From Comamonadaceae bacterium (lineage in GTDB: Bacteria; Pseudomonadota; Gammaproteobacteria; Burkholderiales; Burkholderiaceae_C): a stretch of 58,333 bases of DNA. The notes under the pieces were generated by a model. The model made no database searches and was not told where the DNA came from. It saw nothing but the letters and a program-made list of their open reading frames with translations. The stretch is taken from contig CANFOQ010000012.1 in the NCBI GenBank assembly GCA_947448745.1, positions 1-58,333 on the forward strand. Direction: 5' to 3'. Of the stretch, positions 1 through 10,061 are shown piece by piece; positions within the stretch are counted from its first letter, which is position 1; every line of letters begins with the position of its first letter. The position numbers were made by a program, and so were the translations under genes.

Positions 1-918
1 ACCAGCAAACGCAAGCTGGCCCAACTGGTGACCGAGGGCAAAGTCAGCGGCTGGGACGACCCGCGCATGCCCACCATCGTCGGTTTGCGCCGTCGTGGCT
101 ACACACCCGAGAGCTTGCAACTGTTTGCCGAGCGCATTGGCGTCACCAAATCGGACAGCTGGATCGACTACAGCACCTTGGAAGGCTGCTTGCGTGAAAC
201 CTTAGAGCACACGGCGCACCGCGCCATGGCTGTGCTCAATCCTGTGAAACTCGTGCTGACCAATTGGGACGAGGCCTTTGGTGCCGGTCACTTGGAGGCT
301 TGCACCCTGCCCGCCTTGCCACATCCGCCTGAAGGCCAGCCTGAACCTGCGGCGCGTCAATTCAGCATCGGCAAAGAAGTGTGGATTGAACGCGAAGACT
401 TTGAAGAAGTGCCGCCCAAAGGTTATAAAAGATTAAGCCCACCCCAAACTGCTCCCGACGGCACAACCAGCGCAGGCGCTGTGGTGCGCTTGAAAGGCGG
501 CTTTGTGGTCGAGTGCACGGGCTGCAGCAAAGACGCCAACGGCGTGGTGACCGAAGTGCATGCCAAGGTGTTTCCTGAAACCAAAAGCGGCACGGCTGGC
601 TCGGACAGCGTGAAAGCCAAAGGCGTGATCACCTGGGTGGGCGTGGCCGATGGCGTGCAAGCCGAAGTGCGTTTGTACGACCGCCTGTTCAGCGATGCCC
701 AACCCGACGCCGGTGGCAAAGACTTTTTGGAAGCCTTGAACCCCCACAGCCTGCAAGTGGTGCAAGCCTTTGTGGAACCTTCCTTGCTGAATGCCTTGCC
801 CGATCAGAAGTTTCAGTTTGAACGACTCGGCTACTTTGTGGCGGATCGGGTGGACCACTCGTCAGCACATTTGGTGTTCAACCGGGCGGTGGGGTTGAAG
901 GACAGTTGGGCGAAATAA
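1..918 (+). CDS. glnS: Glutaminyl-tRNA synthetase, C-terminal part (cut by window start)
   Basis: Charges tRNA-Gln with glutamine in the cytoplasm. The frame is open from base 1, so the N-terminal Rossmann half with the HIGH motif lies outside the window. The fragment opens with TSKRKL, the KMSKS-type ATP-binding loop of class I GlnRS, followed by the helical region (WDDPRMPT, GLRRRGY) and the two-barrel anticodon-binding domain (YKRLSP, VVRLKGGF, then the YDRLF and RLGYFV blocks near the end). Family members are about 550-600 residues, so roughly the last 305 are present. A class I GlnRS points to direct charging of tRNA-Gln. A GTG codon at base 28 is internal, not a start. Confidence 0.96.
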   Translation, partial: TSKRKLAQLVTEGKVSGWDDPRMPTIVGLRRRGYTPESLQLFAERIGVTKSDSWIDYSTLEGCLRETLEHTAHRAMAVLNPVKLVLTNWDEAFGAGHLEACTLPALPHPPEGQPEPAARQFSIGKEVWIEREDFEEVPPKGYKRLSPPQTAPDGTTSAGAVVRLKGGFVVECTGCSKDANGVVTEVHAKVFPETKSGTAGSDSVKAKGVITWVGVADGVQAEVRLYDRLFSDAQPDAGGKDFLEALNPHSLQVVQAFVEPSLLNALPDQKFQFERLGYFVADRVDHSSAHLVFNRAVGLKDSWAK

Positions 919-937
919 TCATCTAAATGGAGACACC

Positions 938-1711
938 ATGAACACCACCGAACTCTTCTCATTGCAAGGCCGCGTGGCCCTCGTCACTGGCGGCTCGCGT
1001 GGCATTGGCCGCATGATCGCCAAAGGCTTGTTGTGCCAAGGTGCACGGGTTTACATCACGGCCCGCAAAGCCGCTGTGTGCGATGCCACCGCCCAGGAAC
1101 TGTCTGCCTTTGGCACCTGCATCTCCATGCCCTTGGACATTTCGAACAAAGAAGGCATTGCGCAGTTGGTGCAGCAGTTGGGCGAGAAAGAAAAACACCT
1201 GGACATCTTGGTGAACAACGCCGGTGCAGCCTGGGGTGCGCCGTTTGACGAATTCCCCGAAGCAGGTTGGGACAAGGTGGTGGACCTCAACATGAAGACG
1301 CCGTTTTTCTTGACGCAAGCCTTGGCCCCCATGCTGCGCCAAGCGGCCAAGCATCACATGGCCAAGGTGATCAACATCGCTTCCATTGACGGCATCTCGG
1401 TCAACCCGTGGGAAACCTACTCGTATGCGGCCAGCAAGGCCGGTGTGATTCACCTGACCAAGCGCATGTCGCTTGAACTCATCAAAGACGGCATCTGTGT
1501 GAATGCCATCGCACCCGGTGCTTTCGCCTCCGAGATGAACCGCGAAGCACGCGACCATGGCGACGCCACTGCACAAACCATTCCGGCACGCCGCATTGGC
1601 AAAGATGAGGACATGGCGGCAGCTGCTATTTATTTATCCAGCAATGCCAGCGACTATGTGGTGGGTCACACCTTGGTGGTGGATGGTGGCGTCACCTTGG
1701 CGCGGGGCTGA
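938..1711 (+). CDS. SDR family NAD(P)-dependent oxidoreductase (RhlG-like)
   Basis: A 257-residue classical short-chain dehydrogenase. The cofactor motif TGGSRGIG is at about residues 17-24, NNAG at 93-96, and the catalytic triad is Ser149, Tyr163 and Lys167 (YAASK). The ending YVVGHTLVVDGG is also typical. The N-terminus (LFSLQGRVALVTGG, ITARK) resembles RhlG-type beta-ketoacyl reductases, which are NADP-dependent, but the substrate cannot be read from sequence. The start follows a GGAGA ribosome site by a few bases. It sits 19 bases after glnS, probably by read-through or with its own promoter. Confidence 0.9.
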   Translation: MNTTELFSLQGRVALVTGGSRGIGRMIAKGLLCQGARVYITARKAAVCDATAQELSAFGTCISMPLDISNKEGIAQLVQQLGEKEKHLDILVNNAGAAWGAPFDEFPEAGWDKVVDLNMKTPFFLTQALAPMLRQAAKHHMAKVINIASIDGISVNPWETYSYAASKAGVIHLTKRMSLELIKDGICVNAIAPGAFASEMNREARDHGDATAQTIPARRIGKDEDMAAAAIYLSSNASDYVVGHTLVVDGGVTLARG

Positions 1712-1746
1712 GGTGATAATCCCTGCATATCCAACAGGGGAACCCC

Positions 1747-1890
1747 ATGGCCAAAGGCGAACAACGCAGCAACAAGATGTCCAAAAAACCCAAGAAGGAC
1801 ACTTCGCCACCCAAGGTCATCGTGCCGGGTGACCGTCCCGTGCCGCCCACCACTTTTGTGGCACCACGCGGTAAATTGAAAAACAAATAA
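1747..1890 (+). CDS. Small basic conserved-type protein, 47 residues
   Basis: A short open frame beginning MAKGEQRSNKMSKKPKKD and ending in KLKNK. It is very rich in lysine and proline (SPPKVIVPGDRPVPP) and has no hydrophobic segment, so it is probably soluble and unstructured, possibly nucleic-acid associated. An AGGGGA ribosome site lies 6 bases before the ATG, and a GATAAT box at 1715-1720 could be its -10 element. It ends 2 bases before the convergent DUF1178 gene. I recall similar tiny proteins in Comamonadaceae but know no function. Confidence 0.7.
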   Translation: MAKGEQRSNKMSKKPKKDTSPPKVIVPGDRPVPPTTFVAPRGKLKNK

Positions 1891-1892
1891 CA

Positions 1893-2375
1893 CTAATGAA
1901 CCGGCCCTTTCAGGGCTTCGGGCAGTGGCAGCGGCATCACATGGATGCCTTCTTCCAACAAGGCTTGGGTTTCGTCCACGCTGACGTGCCCACGAATGCC
2001 GCGCTCTTCGGTTTCACCGTAATGCATCTTGCGGGCTTCATCGGCAAACTGTGTGCCCACGTCTTCGGTGTGGGCCATCACATGCTGCACCATCTTCATC
2101 CAAGCGTCTTGCATCTCTGCGGGCATGGTGACTGCTGGTGCAGCGGTTGGCACCGTGGCCAATGCACGTTCATCGGAAGGTGCTTCAGCGACAGGTTCTG
2201 AACGCGTGGTGTGCAGGTTCAAGCGCGGTGCGCTCAGCATCTTGCTGATCTCATGGTTGCCGCACAAGGGGCAAGCCACGAGTTCTTGTGCACGTTGGGT
2301 TTGGTAGTCGTCCTCGGACGCAAACCAGCCTTCAAAGACGTGCTGGTGTTGGCATTGGAGGTTCAGGACTTTCAT
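1893..2375 (-). CDS. DUF1178 family protein
   Basis: A 160-residue protein of the uncharacterised DUF1178 family. It starts MKVLNLQCQHQHVFEGWF, has a likely metal-binding pair CPLC (residues 35-38) and the family core NHEISKMLSAPRLN. A variable acidic/alanine-rich linker follows, then a C-terminal block (KMHYGETEERGIRG) characteristic of the family. Function unknown. It lies 45 bases downstream of nuoN on the same strand, so it may be the last gene of the complex I transcript; the link to complex I is only positional. Confidence 0.9.
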   Translation of the reverse strand: MKVLNLQCQHQHVFEGWFASEDDYQTQRAQELVACPLCGNHEISKMLSAPRLNLHTTRSEPVAEAPSDERALATVPTAAPAVTMPAEMQDAWMKMVQHVMAHTEDVGTQFADEARKMHYGETEERGIRGHVSVDETQALLEEGIHVMPLPLPEALKGPVH

Positions 2376-2420
2376 GGCGCCATCATGACAGATCTGCCGC
2401 CCATGTGGGAGCCCGGGGCT

Positions 2421-3908
2421 TCAAGTCCCCAAGGCTTGCACGACCGCGTCGGCACACAAACCCATGAGGCCATCGGGCAGGACACCCAGCACCAGCACCA
2501 ACGCGCCGTTGATGCCCAGCACCACGCGCACCTGCGTGTCGGCTGAGACAGTACTGGCGGTCAGGGGTGGGTCAAAGTACATGACCTTGATGACGCGCAA
2601 GTAATAAAACGCACCCACCAAGGACATCATGACGGCAAAAACTGCCAGCAATAAAGCACTGGTTTGGCCAGATGACACCAAGGCTTGCAGCACCGACAAC
2701 TTGGCGAAGAAACCGACCAAGGGTGGCACACCGGCCAGCGAGAACAAGCAAATGGCCATGACGCCCGCAAACAAAGGGCTGCGTTGGTTCAAGCCTGCCA
2801 AATCAGAAATTTCTTCGCTCTCAAAGCCTTCACGCGCCAACAACAAAATGACGCCGAACACGCCCAAGGTGGTGAGCACATAAGTGACCATGTAGAACAT
2901 GGCCGAGCTGTAGGCGTTGGCACCCGACAAGGTGTTTCCATTGGTGACGCCGGACAACATGCCAATGAACACAAAGCCCATTTGCGCGATGGTTGAAAAT
3001 GCCAACATGCGCTTCAAATTGGTTTGGGCAATGGCCGAGAAGTTGCCCACCAACAAGGTGGCCATGGCCAACACCACCATCATCTGTTGCCAATCGATGG
3101 CCAGCGGCAGCAAACCATCCACCAGCAAACGCATCATCATGGCAAAGGCCGCCAACTTGGGCGCACCAGCGATCATCAAGGTGACGGCTGTGGGTGCGCC
3201 TTGGTAGACATCTGGGACCCACATGTGAAATGGCGCCACGCCAAATTTGAAGGCGATGCCACACACCACAAACACCAAGCCCAACACCAACACCTGGTGT
3301 TTGATGTGACCACTGCCGACGGCGGCAAACACACCCGTCAAATCGAGTGTGCCGGTGGCGCCATAAAGCATGGACAAGCCATAGAGCAAAAAGCCACTGG
3401 CCAAAGCGCCCAGCACAAAATATTTCATGGCAGCTTCGGTGGCGTTGCCGTTGTCACGGCGCAAGGCCACCAAGGCGTAGCTGGAAAGCGTGAGCAATTC
3501 GAGACCCAAATAAATGACCAAAAAATTGTTGCCGGAAATCATGACAAACATGCCCAGCAAGGACAGCAAGCTCAGGGTGAACAATTCACCACCGCCCAGC
3601 ATGTGGCGGTCCGCTGCATAGGGGCGTCCGTAAACCAGCGTGACCATGACAGCCAAAGTGGCAAAGCATTTGAGCCAATTGCCCATGGCGTCGGAGACCA
3701 CCATGTGGCCAAAGCCGTAATGGGTTTCGCCGGTGTTGGCCAAATAAGCTTGGAACAAGGCCACTGCGCCCAAGGTGAGCATGGTCAACGCATAAGTGGC
3801 GGTGCGCTTGGGGCTCTTCACCCACAGGTCCACCAGGGCGATGACACAGGTCATGACCAGCAACACGATTTCGGGGTAAGCCGTCACCCAGTTGTAATTG
3901 TCCATCAT
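2421..3908 (-). CDS. nuoN: NADH-quinone oxidoreductase subunit N
   Basis: Membrane antiporter-like subunit of respiratory complex I, 495 residues with about 14 hydrophobic helices. It belongs to the proton-channel family shared with NuoL and NuoM. Visible blocks include FLVIYLGLELLTLSSYAL, the half-helix region FGVAPFHMWVPDVYQGAP with its conserved lysine further on (NLKRMLAFSTIAQMGF), and SLAGVPPLVGFFAK. It is the last nuo gene, 31 bases after nuoM. Two adjacent ATG codons (3908, 3905) could each be the start. Confidence 0.97.
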   Translation of the reverse strand: MMDNYNWVTAYPEIVLLVMTCVIALVDLWVKSPKRTATYALTMLTLGAVALFQAYLANTGETHYGFGHMVVSDAMGNWLKCFATLAVMVTLVYGRPYAADRHMLGGGELFTLSLLSLLGMFVMISGNNFLVIYLGLELLTLSSYALVALRRDNGNATEAAMKYFVLGALASGFLLYGLSMLYGATGTLDLTGVFAAVGSGHIKHQVLVLGLVFVVCGIAFKFGVAPFHMWVPDVYQGAPTAVTLMIAGAPKLAAFAMMMRLLVDGLLPLAIDWQQMMVVLAMATLLVGNFSAIAQTNLKRMLAFSTIAQMGFVFIGMLSGVTNGNTLSGANAYSSAMFYMVTYVLTTLGVFGVILLLAREGFESEEISDLAGLNQRSPLFAGVMAICLFSLAGVPPLVGFFAKLSVLQALVSSGQTSALLLAVFAVMMSLVGAFYYLRVIKVMYFDPPLTASTVSADTQVRVVLGINGALVLVLGVLPDGLMGLCADAVVQALGT

Positions 3909-3939
3909 TGTTGAAATCCAAAGTAGGTCATAGGGCTGA

Positions 3940-5418
3940 TCATTGCGGCAACTTGCTGTGGGCCACGTGCTCGAGCAACTGGGTGACCGACACGTTCATC
4001 ACATCGGTGAAGGGCTTGGGGTATAAACCCATGGCCAACACCGCCAGCGCCAACAAGCTCAGCATCAAAAATTCGCGGGTGTTGATGTCTTTCAGTTCGC
4101 GCACATCGTCGTTGGTGACGGGGCCCAAATACACCCGCTTGACCATCCACAAGGTGTAGGCCGCACCAAAGATCAGCGCAGAAGCTGCCAACATGCCAAG
4201 CCAGAAATTGAACTTGACGGTGGCCAAAATGACCATCCATTCGCCGACAAAACCAGCGGTGCCTGGCAAGCCGCAATTGGCCATGGCGAACAACAAGGCA
4301 AAGGCTGCGAACTTGGGCATGGTGTTGACCACACCGCCGTAGCTGGCAATTTCACGCGAATGCACCCGGTCGTACAAGACGCCAATGCACAAGAACATCG
4401 CCGCAGAAACAAAGCCGTGCGCAATCATTTGCACGATACCTCCGCTCACGCCCAGGCTGCTGAAAATGAAGAAGCCCAAGGTGACGAAACCCATGTGCGC
4501 CACCGATGAATAGGCCACGAGTTTTTTCATGTCTTGCTGCACCACGGCCACCAGACCGACGTACACCACGGCAATCAAAGACAGGGCAATCATCAGCCAA
4601 GCCCATTCGTGCGACGCATCGGGCGCGATGGGCAAAGAAAATCGCAAGAAACCATAAGCACCCAGCTTCAGCATGATGGCGGCCAACACCGCCGAGCCAC
4701 CCGTGGGGGCTTCGACGTGCACATCGGGCAACCAGGTGTGCACCGGCCACATCGGCACCTTCACTGCGAACGCCGCAAAGAAAGCAAAGAACAAAAGCGT
4801 TTGTGGTTGCGCTGCCAAGGGCAGTTGTTGCCAGGTGGCCAGATCGAAGCTGCCTTCAGAGGCGATGTACAAATAAATGAGCGCCACCAGCATCAACAGC
4901 GAACCGAGCAAGGTGTAGAGGAAAAATTTGAAGGCGGCGTAAATTTTGTTCGGGCCACCCCAGACACCGATGATCAGGTACATGGGGATCAGCGTGGCTT
5001 CAAAGAAGACGTAGAACAACATGCCATCCAAGGCGCAGAACACGCCGACCATGACGCCACTGAGCACCAAGAAGGCACCCATGTACTGGTTGACGCGCTC
5101 GGTGATGACTTCCCAACCCGCAATGATGACAACCACGGTGATGAAGGAGGTGAGCAGCACAAACCACAGCGAGATGCCGTCCACACCCAGGTGGTAGTTC
5201 ATGTTGAAGCGCAAGATCCAAGGCATGTTTTCAACAAACTGCATGGCCCCGCTGCTGATGTCAAAGGCGGTGTAGAGCGGGATGGTGACCAAGAAACTGG
5301 TGAGCGCACCCAACAGGGCTATCCAGCGCACCACGTTGGCATGTTCGTCGCGGCCAAAAGCCAGCAGCAGCACGCCAAAGAAAATGGGGGTCCAAATGGC
5401 CAGGCTCAGCATTCCCAT
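3940..5418 (-). CDS. nuoM: NADH-quinone oxidoreductase subunit M
   Basis: Second antiporter-like proton-pumping subunit of complex I, 492 residues and about 14 transmembrane helices. Family blocks include NYHLGVDGISLWFVLLT near residue 90, FYVFFEATLIPMYLIIGVWG (glutamate of the TM5 region), MWPVHTWLPDVHVEAPTGGS and the lysine-bearing QQDMKKLVAYSSVAHMGF. It lies 40 bases after nuoL and 31 before nuoN. Confidence 0.97.
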   Translation of the reverse strand: MGMLSLAIWTPIFFGVLLLAFGRDEHANVVRWIALLGALTSFLVTIPLYTAFDISSGAMQFVENMPWILRFNMNYHLGVDGISLWFVLLTSFITVVVIIAGWEVITERVNQYMGAFLVLSGVMVGVFCALDGMLFYVFFEATLIPMYLIIGVWGGPNKIYAAFKFFLYTLLGSLLMLVALIYLYIASEGSFDLATWQQLPLAAQPQTLLFFAFFAAFAVKVPMWPVHTWLPDVHVEAPTGGSAVLAAIMLKLGAYGFLRFSLPIAPDASHEWAWLMIALSLIAVVYVGLVAVVQQDMKKLVAYSSVAHMGFVTLGFFIFSSLGVSGGIVQMIAHGFVSAAMFLCIGVLYDRVHSREIASYGGVVNTMPKFAAFALLFAMANCGLPGTAGFVGEWMVILATVKFNFWLGMLAASALIFGAAYTLWMVKRVYLGPVTNDDVRELKDINTREFLMLSLLALAVLAMGLYPKPFTDVMNVSVTQLLEHVAHSKLPQ

Positions 5419-5458
5419 GGCGTCTCTCTCTTGTCAAAGTTCATCATCACAAGCTGCT

Positions 5459-7474
5459 TCATGGTTTGAGCCAAACAAAATAAGTGATCAGGCCAAACAT
5501 GCCCAAGATCATCAGCAAGGCGTAGTGGTAGAGGTAACCGGTTTGCAAGCGGCGAGCGAAACGCGCCATGCGGCCCACCACATGCCAGGAGCCGTTGACG
5601 ATGAAGCCATCGATCAAGGCTTGGTCGCCACCCTTCCACAAACCCGTGGCGAGCATTCGGGTGCCACGCGCCAACACCTGCTCGTTGAATGCATCCAAAT
5701 AGTATTTGTTCACCAACAAGGTGTGCACAGGTTTGAACATGCGCTCAATGGCAGCGGGCACCGCTGGATTGATCATGTACATGTAAAAAGACACCACCAC
5801 ACCGGCCAAGGCCAGCATGAAGGGCACTGAGCTGAATGCGTGCTCGGCCATGGCCAAGGCACCGTGGAATTCTTCACCCAAATCGCTCATGGCGTGGTGA
5901 ATCTCGTGGTTGACGAAGATTGCATCTTTGAAAAAGTCACCAAACAACATCGGCTCGATGGTGAAGTACCCAATCAACACAGATGGAATAGCCAACAACA
6001 CCAACGGCAAGGTGACCACCCAAGGAGACTCGTGCGGTGCGTGGTGTTCATCGTGGCCATGACCGTGGTCGTGGTGGGCATCTGGGTTTTGGTCAAAGCG
6101 TTCTTGGCCGTGGAACACCAAGAAATACATGCGGAAGGAATAGAAGGCAGTGATGAAGACACCGGCCAACACAGCGACATGCGCCCAAGAAGCAGCGGGC
6201 AAATGACTGGCGGCCACTGCTTCAATGATGCTGTCTTTGGAATAGAAGCCCGAGAAAAACGGTGTGCCAATCAGTGCCAAAGAGCCCAGCAAAGACGTGA
6301 TCCAGGTGATGGGCATGTACTTGCGCACGCCACCCATCCAGCGGATGTCTTGGTTGTGGTGCATGCCCATGATGACCGAGCCTGCGCCCAAGAACAACAA
6401 GGCTTTGAAGAAGGCGTGGGTCATCAGATGGAACACGGCGACTGAATAGGCCGAGGCTCCAAGCGCCACCGTCATGTAACCGAGTTGCGACAAGGTGGAA
6501 TAAGCCACCACACGTTTGATGTCGTTTTGCACAATGCCCAAGAAGCCCATGAACAACGCGGTGATAGAGCCCACGATCATGATCAGGTTCAAGGCCGTGT
6601 CCGACAACTCAAACAAGGGTGACATGCGAGCCACCATGAAGATGCCCGCAGTCACCATGGTGGCCGCGTGGATCAAGGCAGAAATGGGTGTGGGGCCTTC
6701 CATCGAATCGGGCAACCACACATGCAAAGGGAACTGTGCTGACTTGCCCATGGCACCCACGAACAAGCAAATGCAAATGACCGTGACCAGCATCCAATCG
6801 GTGCCCGGCAATTGCAAGGTGCCCAATTCGGCGGTATGACCAAACACCTCGGTGTAATTCAAGGAACCTGCGTAGGCGGCGATCAGGCCGATGCCCAAGA
6901 TGAAACCGAAGTCACCCACGCGGTTGACCAAGAAGGCTTTCATGTTGGCAAACACCGCACTGGGTTTGTTGAACCAAAAACCAATGAGCAGATAAGACAC
7001 CAAGCCCACCGCTTCCCAACCAAAGAAGAGTTGCAACATGTTGTTGCTCATCACCAGCATCAACATGGAGAAGGTGAACAAGGAGATGTAGGCGAAGAAT
7101 CGGTTGTAGCCCTCGTCTTCTTCCATGTAGCCGATGGTGTAGATGTGCACCATCAAGGACACGAAAGTCACGACGCACATCATCATGGCGGTGAGACCAT
7201 CGACCATGAAGCCCACTTCCATCTTCAAGCCGCCCACGTCCATCCAGGTGTACAGGGTTTCGTTGAAACGCGCACCTTCAGTGACCACGCTGTAAAGCGT
7301 TTGCGCTGACAACACAAAAGACAGCAGCACACCCAAGATGGTGAGCGTGTGGGACATGCGACGGCTCAGGTGTGAGCCACCCAGCTGGGTGCCCAAAATA
7401 CCGGCCAACAGCGCACCGACCAAGGGGGCCAGCGCGACGGTGAGCAAAGTGGAAGCTTGAAGTGTTTGGCTCAT
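5459..7474 (-). CDS. nuoL: NADH-quinone oxidoreductase subunit L
   Basis: The distal antiporter-like subunit of complex I, 671 residues, with the long lateral amphipathic helix expected in the C-terminal part. Visible blocks: GFMVDGLTAMMMCVVTFVSL, FFGWEAVGLVSYLLIGFW, FPLHVWLPDSMEGPTPISAL and QNDIKRVVAYSTLSQLGYM. An unusual histidine-rich loop (about residues 460-480, core HHDHGHGHDEHH) sits between transmembrane segments near the C-terminal third. It is 8 bases after nuoK. Confidence 0.97.
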   Translation of the reverse strand: MSQTLQASTLLTVALAPLVGALLAGILGTQLGGSHLSRRMSHTLTILGVLLSFVLSAQTLYSVVTEGARFNETLYTWMDVGGLKMEVGFMVDGLTAMMMCVVTFVSLMVHIYTIGYMEEDEGYNRFFAYISLFTFSMLMLVMSNNMLQLFFGWEAVGLVSYLLIGFWFNKPSAVFANMKAFLVNRVGDFGFILGIGLIAAYAGSLNYTEVFGHTAELGTLQLPGTDWMLVTVICICLFVGAMGKSAQFPLHVWLPDSMEGPTPISALIHAATMVTAGIFMVARMSPLFELSDTALNLIMIVGSITALFMGFLGIVQNDIKRVVAYSTLSQLGYMTVALGASAYSVAVFHLMTHAFFKALLFLGAGSVIMGMHHNQDIRWMGGVRKYMPITWITSLLGSLALIGTPFFSGFYSKDSIIEAVAASHLPAASWAHVAVLAGVFITAFYSFRMYFLVFHGQERFDQNPDAHHDHGHGHDEHHAPHESPWVVTLPLVLLAIPSVLIGYFTIEPMLFGDFFKDAIFVNHEIHHAMSDLGEEFHGALAMAEHAFSSVPFMLALAGVVVSFYMYMINPAVPAAIERMFKPVHTLLVNKYYLDAFNEQVLARGTRMLATGLWKGGDQALIDGFIVNGSWHVVGRMARFARRLQTGYLYHYALLMILGMFGLITYFVWLKP

Positions 7475-7482
7475 GAATCAGG

Positions 7483-7791
7483 TCAGCCCTTGAGGGAATT
7501 GAGTTCGTCCACATTGACGCTGGACCGATTGCGAAACAACAACACCAAGATGGCCAAACCAATGGCCGACTCGGCTGCCGCCACGGTCAAGATGAAGAAC
7601 ACAAAAATTTGGCCTTGCATGTCGCCCAAGTAATGCGAGAAGGCCACGAAATTGGTGTTGACCGCCAACAGCATCAATTCGATGGCCATGAGCAACACGA
7701 TCAGGTTTTTGCGGTTCAGAAAAATACCAATGACCGCCAGGGAAAACAACACCGCGCCCAGCGTCAAGTAGTGGCCAAGGGTGACTGTCAT
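7483..7791 (-). CDS. nuoK: NADH-quinone oxidoreductase subunit K
   Basis: Small three-helix membrane subunit of complex I, 102 residues, the usual length. It starts [16 protein letters not shown]. The buried glutamates required for proton transfer are visible in the second helix ([13 protein letters not shown]) and third helix ([13 protein letters not shown]). The start codon overlaps the nuoJ stop by 4 bases, indicating translational coupling. Confidence 0.97.
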   Translation of the reverse strand: MTVTLGHYLTLGAVLFSLAVIGIFLNRKNLIVLLMAIELMLLAVNTNFVAFSHYLGDMQGQIFVFFILTVAAAESAIGLAILVLLFRNRSSVNVDELNSLKG

Positions 7792-8429
7792 GCTTTGGGC
7801 TCCTCTGTGGCAGCAGGCACCAAGGCTTGGTGCACAGGGTCGAGTTTGACCATGCGCAAACGGTCAGCCGGCTGAACTTTGATTTGATCTGCGGGGTCTT
7901 GCAATTTGTTGTCTTTGCGCTTGCGCATGGTCAATGCGATGGCGGCAATGATGGCCACCAACAAAATAACGGCAGCGATTTCCAGTGGATACAGGTAATC
8001 GGTGTAGAGCGCGACACCCAACTCTTTGGTGTTGGAAATGGTGCCGCCGTTGGTGTCCAAAGCCGGCACCGGCGCTGGCGCCGATCGAAAACCACCCATC
8101 AACACCGAAGCCAACTCGAGGGCCAACACAGCACCGATGGATGCGGCCAAGGGGAAATGATTCCAAAAGCCTTGCTTGAGGGTGTCCAAGTTGACTTCAA
8201 TCATCATCACCACAAACAAGAACAACACCATCACCGCACCCACATACACCAGCACCAAGGTGATGGACAAGAACTCGGCACGAAGAAGCATCCACACACC
8301 GGCAGCTTGGAAGAAGGCCAAGATCAGGTAGAGCGCGGCATGCACAGGGTTGCGCACCGTGATGACACGCATGGCTGCAAACAGCAGCACCGCGGCAAAA
8401 GCGTAGAACAGGGCTGACTGGACGTCCAT
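7788..8429 (-). CDS. nuoJ: NADH-quinone oxidoreductase subunit J
   Basis: Membrane subunit of complex I, 213 residues with five hydrophobic helices. It starts [17 protein letters not shown]. The conserved third-helix region ([24 protein letters not shown]) contains the tyrosine and glycine that form the pi-bulge in this family. A polar C-terminal tail of about 45 residues (after MRKRKDN) follows the last helix. It overlaps nuoK by 4 bases and lies 20 bases after nuoI. Confidence 0.97.
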   Translation of the reverse strand: MDVQSALFYAFAAVLLFAAMRVITVRNPVHAALYLILAFFQAAGVWMLLRAEFLSITLVLVYVGAVMVLFLFVVMMIEVNLDTLKQGFWNHFPLAASIGAVLALELASVLMGGFRSAPAPVPALDTNGGTISNTKELGVALYTDYLYPLEIAAVILLVAIIAAIALTMRKRKDNKLQDPADQIKVQPADRLRMVKLDPVHQALVPAATEEPKA

Positions 8430-8449
8430 GTTGCTATCTTTCTGAGGGG

Positions 8450-8968
8450 TTAACGGTATTTGGCATCGGCTGCCTTGTTGGCCGCGATCTGCGGTTCGTA
8501 GCGGTCACCCACGGCCAGCAACATGTCCTTGGTGAAGTACAGGTCGCCACGTTTTTCGCCGTGGTATTCAAAGATGTGGGTTTCAACAATCGAATCGACG
8601 GGACAGCTTTCTTCGCAGAAGCCGCAAAAAATGCATTTGGTCAAGTCGATGTCGTAGCGGGTAGTGCGACGCTGGCCATCGGCACGAACATCGGACTCGA
8701 TGGTGATGGCCATGGCAGGGCAAACGGCTTCGCACAATTTGCAGGCAATGCAACGCTCTTCGCCGTTTTCATAGCGGCGCAAGGCATGCAGGCCGCGAAA
8801 GCGTGGACTCAGCGGTGTTTTTTCTTCAGGGAATTGCACCGTGATCTTGCGGGCAAACATGTAGCGCCCGGTGATGGCAAAGCCTTTGAAAAACTCGAGC
8901 AGCAAAAAGCTGGAGAAGAAATCAAGCCAAGAAAAAGGCGCGACAGCGGTGGTGGAAAGGCGGTTCAT
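8450..8968 (-). CDS. nuoI: NADH-quinone oxidoreductase subunit I
   Basis: Peripheral-arm subunit carrying two [4Fe-4S] clusters (N6a and N6b) that pass electrons toward NuoB. The two ferredoxin motifs are [12 protein letters not shown] and [13 protein letters not shown] place the start at [11 protein letters not shown], giving 172 residues and a 10-base gap to nuoH; the open frame extends 17 codons further upstream, but that would run into nuoH. The N-terminal hydrophobic stretch [16 protein letters not shown] lies along the membrane in this family. Confidence 0.97.
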   Translation of the reverse strand: MNRLSTTAVAPFSWLDFFSSFLLLEFFKGFAITGRYMFARKITVQFPEEKTPLSPRFRGLHALRRYENGEERCIACKLCEAVCPAMAITIESDVRADGQRRTTRYDIDLTKCIFCGFCEESCPVDSIVETHIFEYHGEKRGDLYFTKDMLLAVGDRYEPQIAANKAADAKYR

Positions 8969-8978
8969 GCGTGTGGCC

Positions 8979-10061
8979 TCAATTCCAAATGTTCCAAGGG
9001 GTTTGCATCCAGATGCCAATCACCACCAACCACACGAGGGTAACGGGGATGAAAATTTTCCAACCCAAACGCATCAACTGGTCATAGCGGTAGCGCGGGA
9101 AAGTGGCGCGTACCCATAAAAACATGGTGACCACAAAAAAGGTTTTGAGGCCCATCCAAATCCAACCAGGCACACAAGCCAACCAAGCCGCATCAATGGG
9201 TGGCAACCAGCCCCCCAAGAACAACACCACGGCAATGGTGGACACCAAAATCATGTTGGCGTATTCGCCCAAGAAGAACATGGCGAAGGACATGCCCGAG
9301 TATTCGATCATGTGGCCAGCCACGATTTCAGATTCGCCTTCCACCACGTCAAAGGGATGGCGGTTGGTTTCGGCCAAGCTGGCAATGAAGTAGATGATGA
9401 AAATGGGGAACAAGGGCAACCAGTTCCAAGACAAAAAGCCCAGGCCTTGCGCGGCAAACAGGCCTTTGTGTTGACCCATGACGATGTCAGACATGTTCAG
9501 GCTGCCCGACACCATGAGCACCACCACCAAGCAAAAGCCCATGGCGATTTCGTAGCTGACCATTTGTGCAGAGGCACGCAATGCGCCCAAGAAAGCGTAT
9601 TTGGAATTGGACGCCCAGCCCGCGATGATGATGCCGTAGACCTCGAGTGACGTCACCGCCATCAGGAACAACAAGCCCGCGTTCACATCGGCCAAGACCA
9701 CTTCAGGGCCAAACGGCACAACAGCCCATGCGGCCAAGACAGGCATCATGGTCATGACGGGGCCCATGTAGAACAAGCCCGAACTGGCCTTGGTAGGCAG
9801 GATGATTTCTTTGGTCAGAATTTTCAGCGCGTCTGCAATCGGTTGCAGCAAGCCGTAGGGGCCCACACGGTTGGGGCCAACACGGATTTGGGTGAAGCCA
9901 ATGGCTTTTCGTTCCCACAAGGTGAGGTAGGCCACGCACAACAACAGCGGCAACACCACGCCCACAATTTTCAAGAGTGTCCACACCACGGGCCACCCCA
10001 TGCTGGTCCACCACACGGCGTCGATCAGCGACAGGCCGGTATTGAACATCCACTCAACCAT
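8979..10061 (-). CDS. nuoH: NADH-quinone oxidoreductase subunit H
   Basis: Membrane subunit forming the quinone chamber at the junction of complex I arms, 360 residues, about eight helices. Diagnostic blocks are [56 protein letters not shown] with its conserved acidic residues, and [18 protein letters not shown]. The start MVEWMFNTG is chosen because it matches family length; it overlaps the nuoG stop by 8 bases, whereas the open frame runs 19 codons further into nuoG. Confidence 0.97.
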   Translation of the reverse strand: MVEWMFNTGLSLIDAVWWTSMGWPVVWTLLKIVGVVLPLLLCVAYLTLWERKAIGFTQIRVGPNRVGPYGLLQPIADALKILTKEIILPTKASSGLFYMGPVMTMMPVLAAWAVVPFGPEVVLADVNAGLLFLMAVTSLEVYGIIIAGWASNSKYAFLGALRASAQMVSYEIAMGFCLVVVLMVSGSLNMSDIVMGQHKGLFAAQGLGFLSWNWLPLFPIFIIYFIASLAETNRHPFDVVEGESEIVAGHMIEYSGMSFAMFFLGEYANMILVSTIAVVLFLGGWLPPIDAAWLACVPGWIWMGLKTFFVVTMFLWVRATFPRYRYDQLMRLGWKIFIPVTLVWLVVIGIWMQTPWNIWN

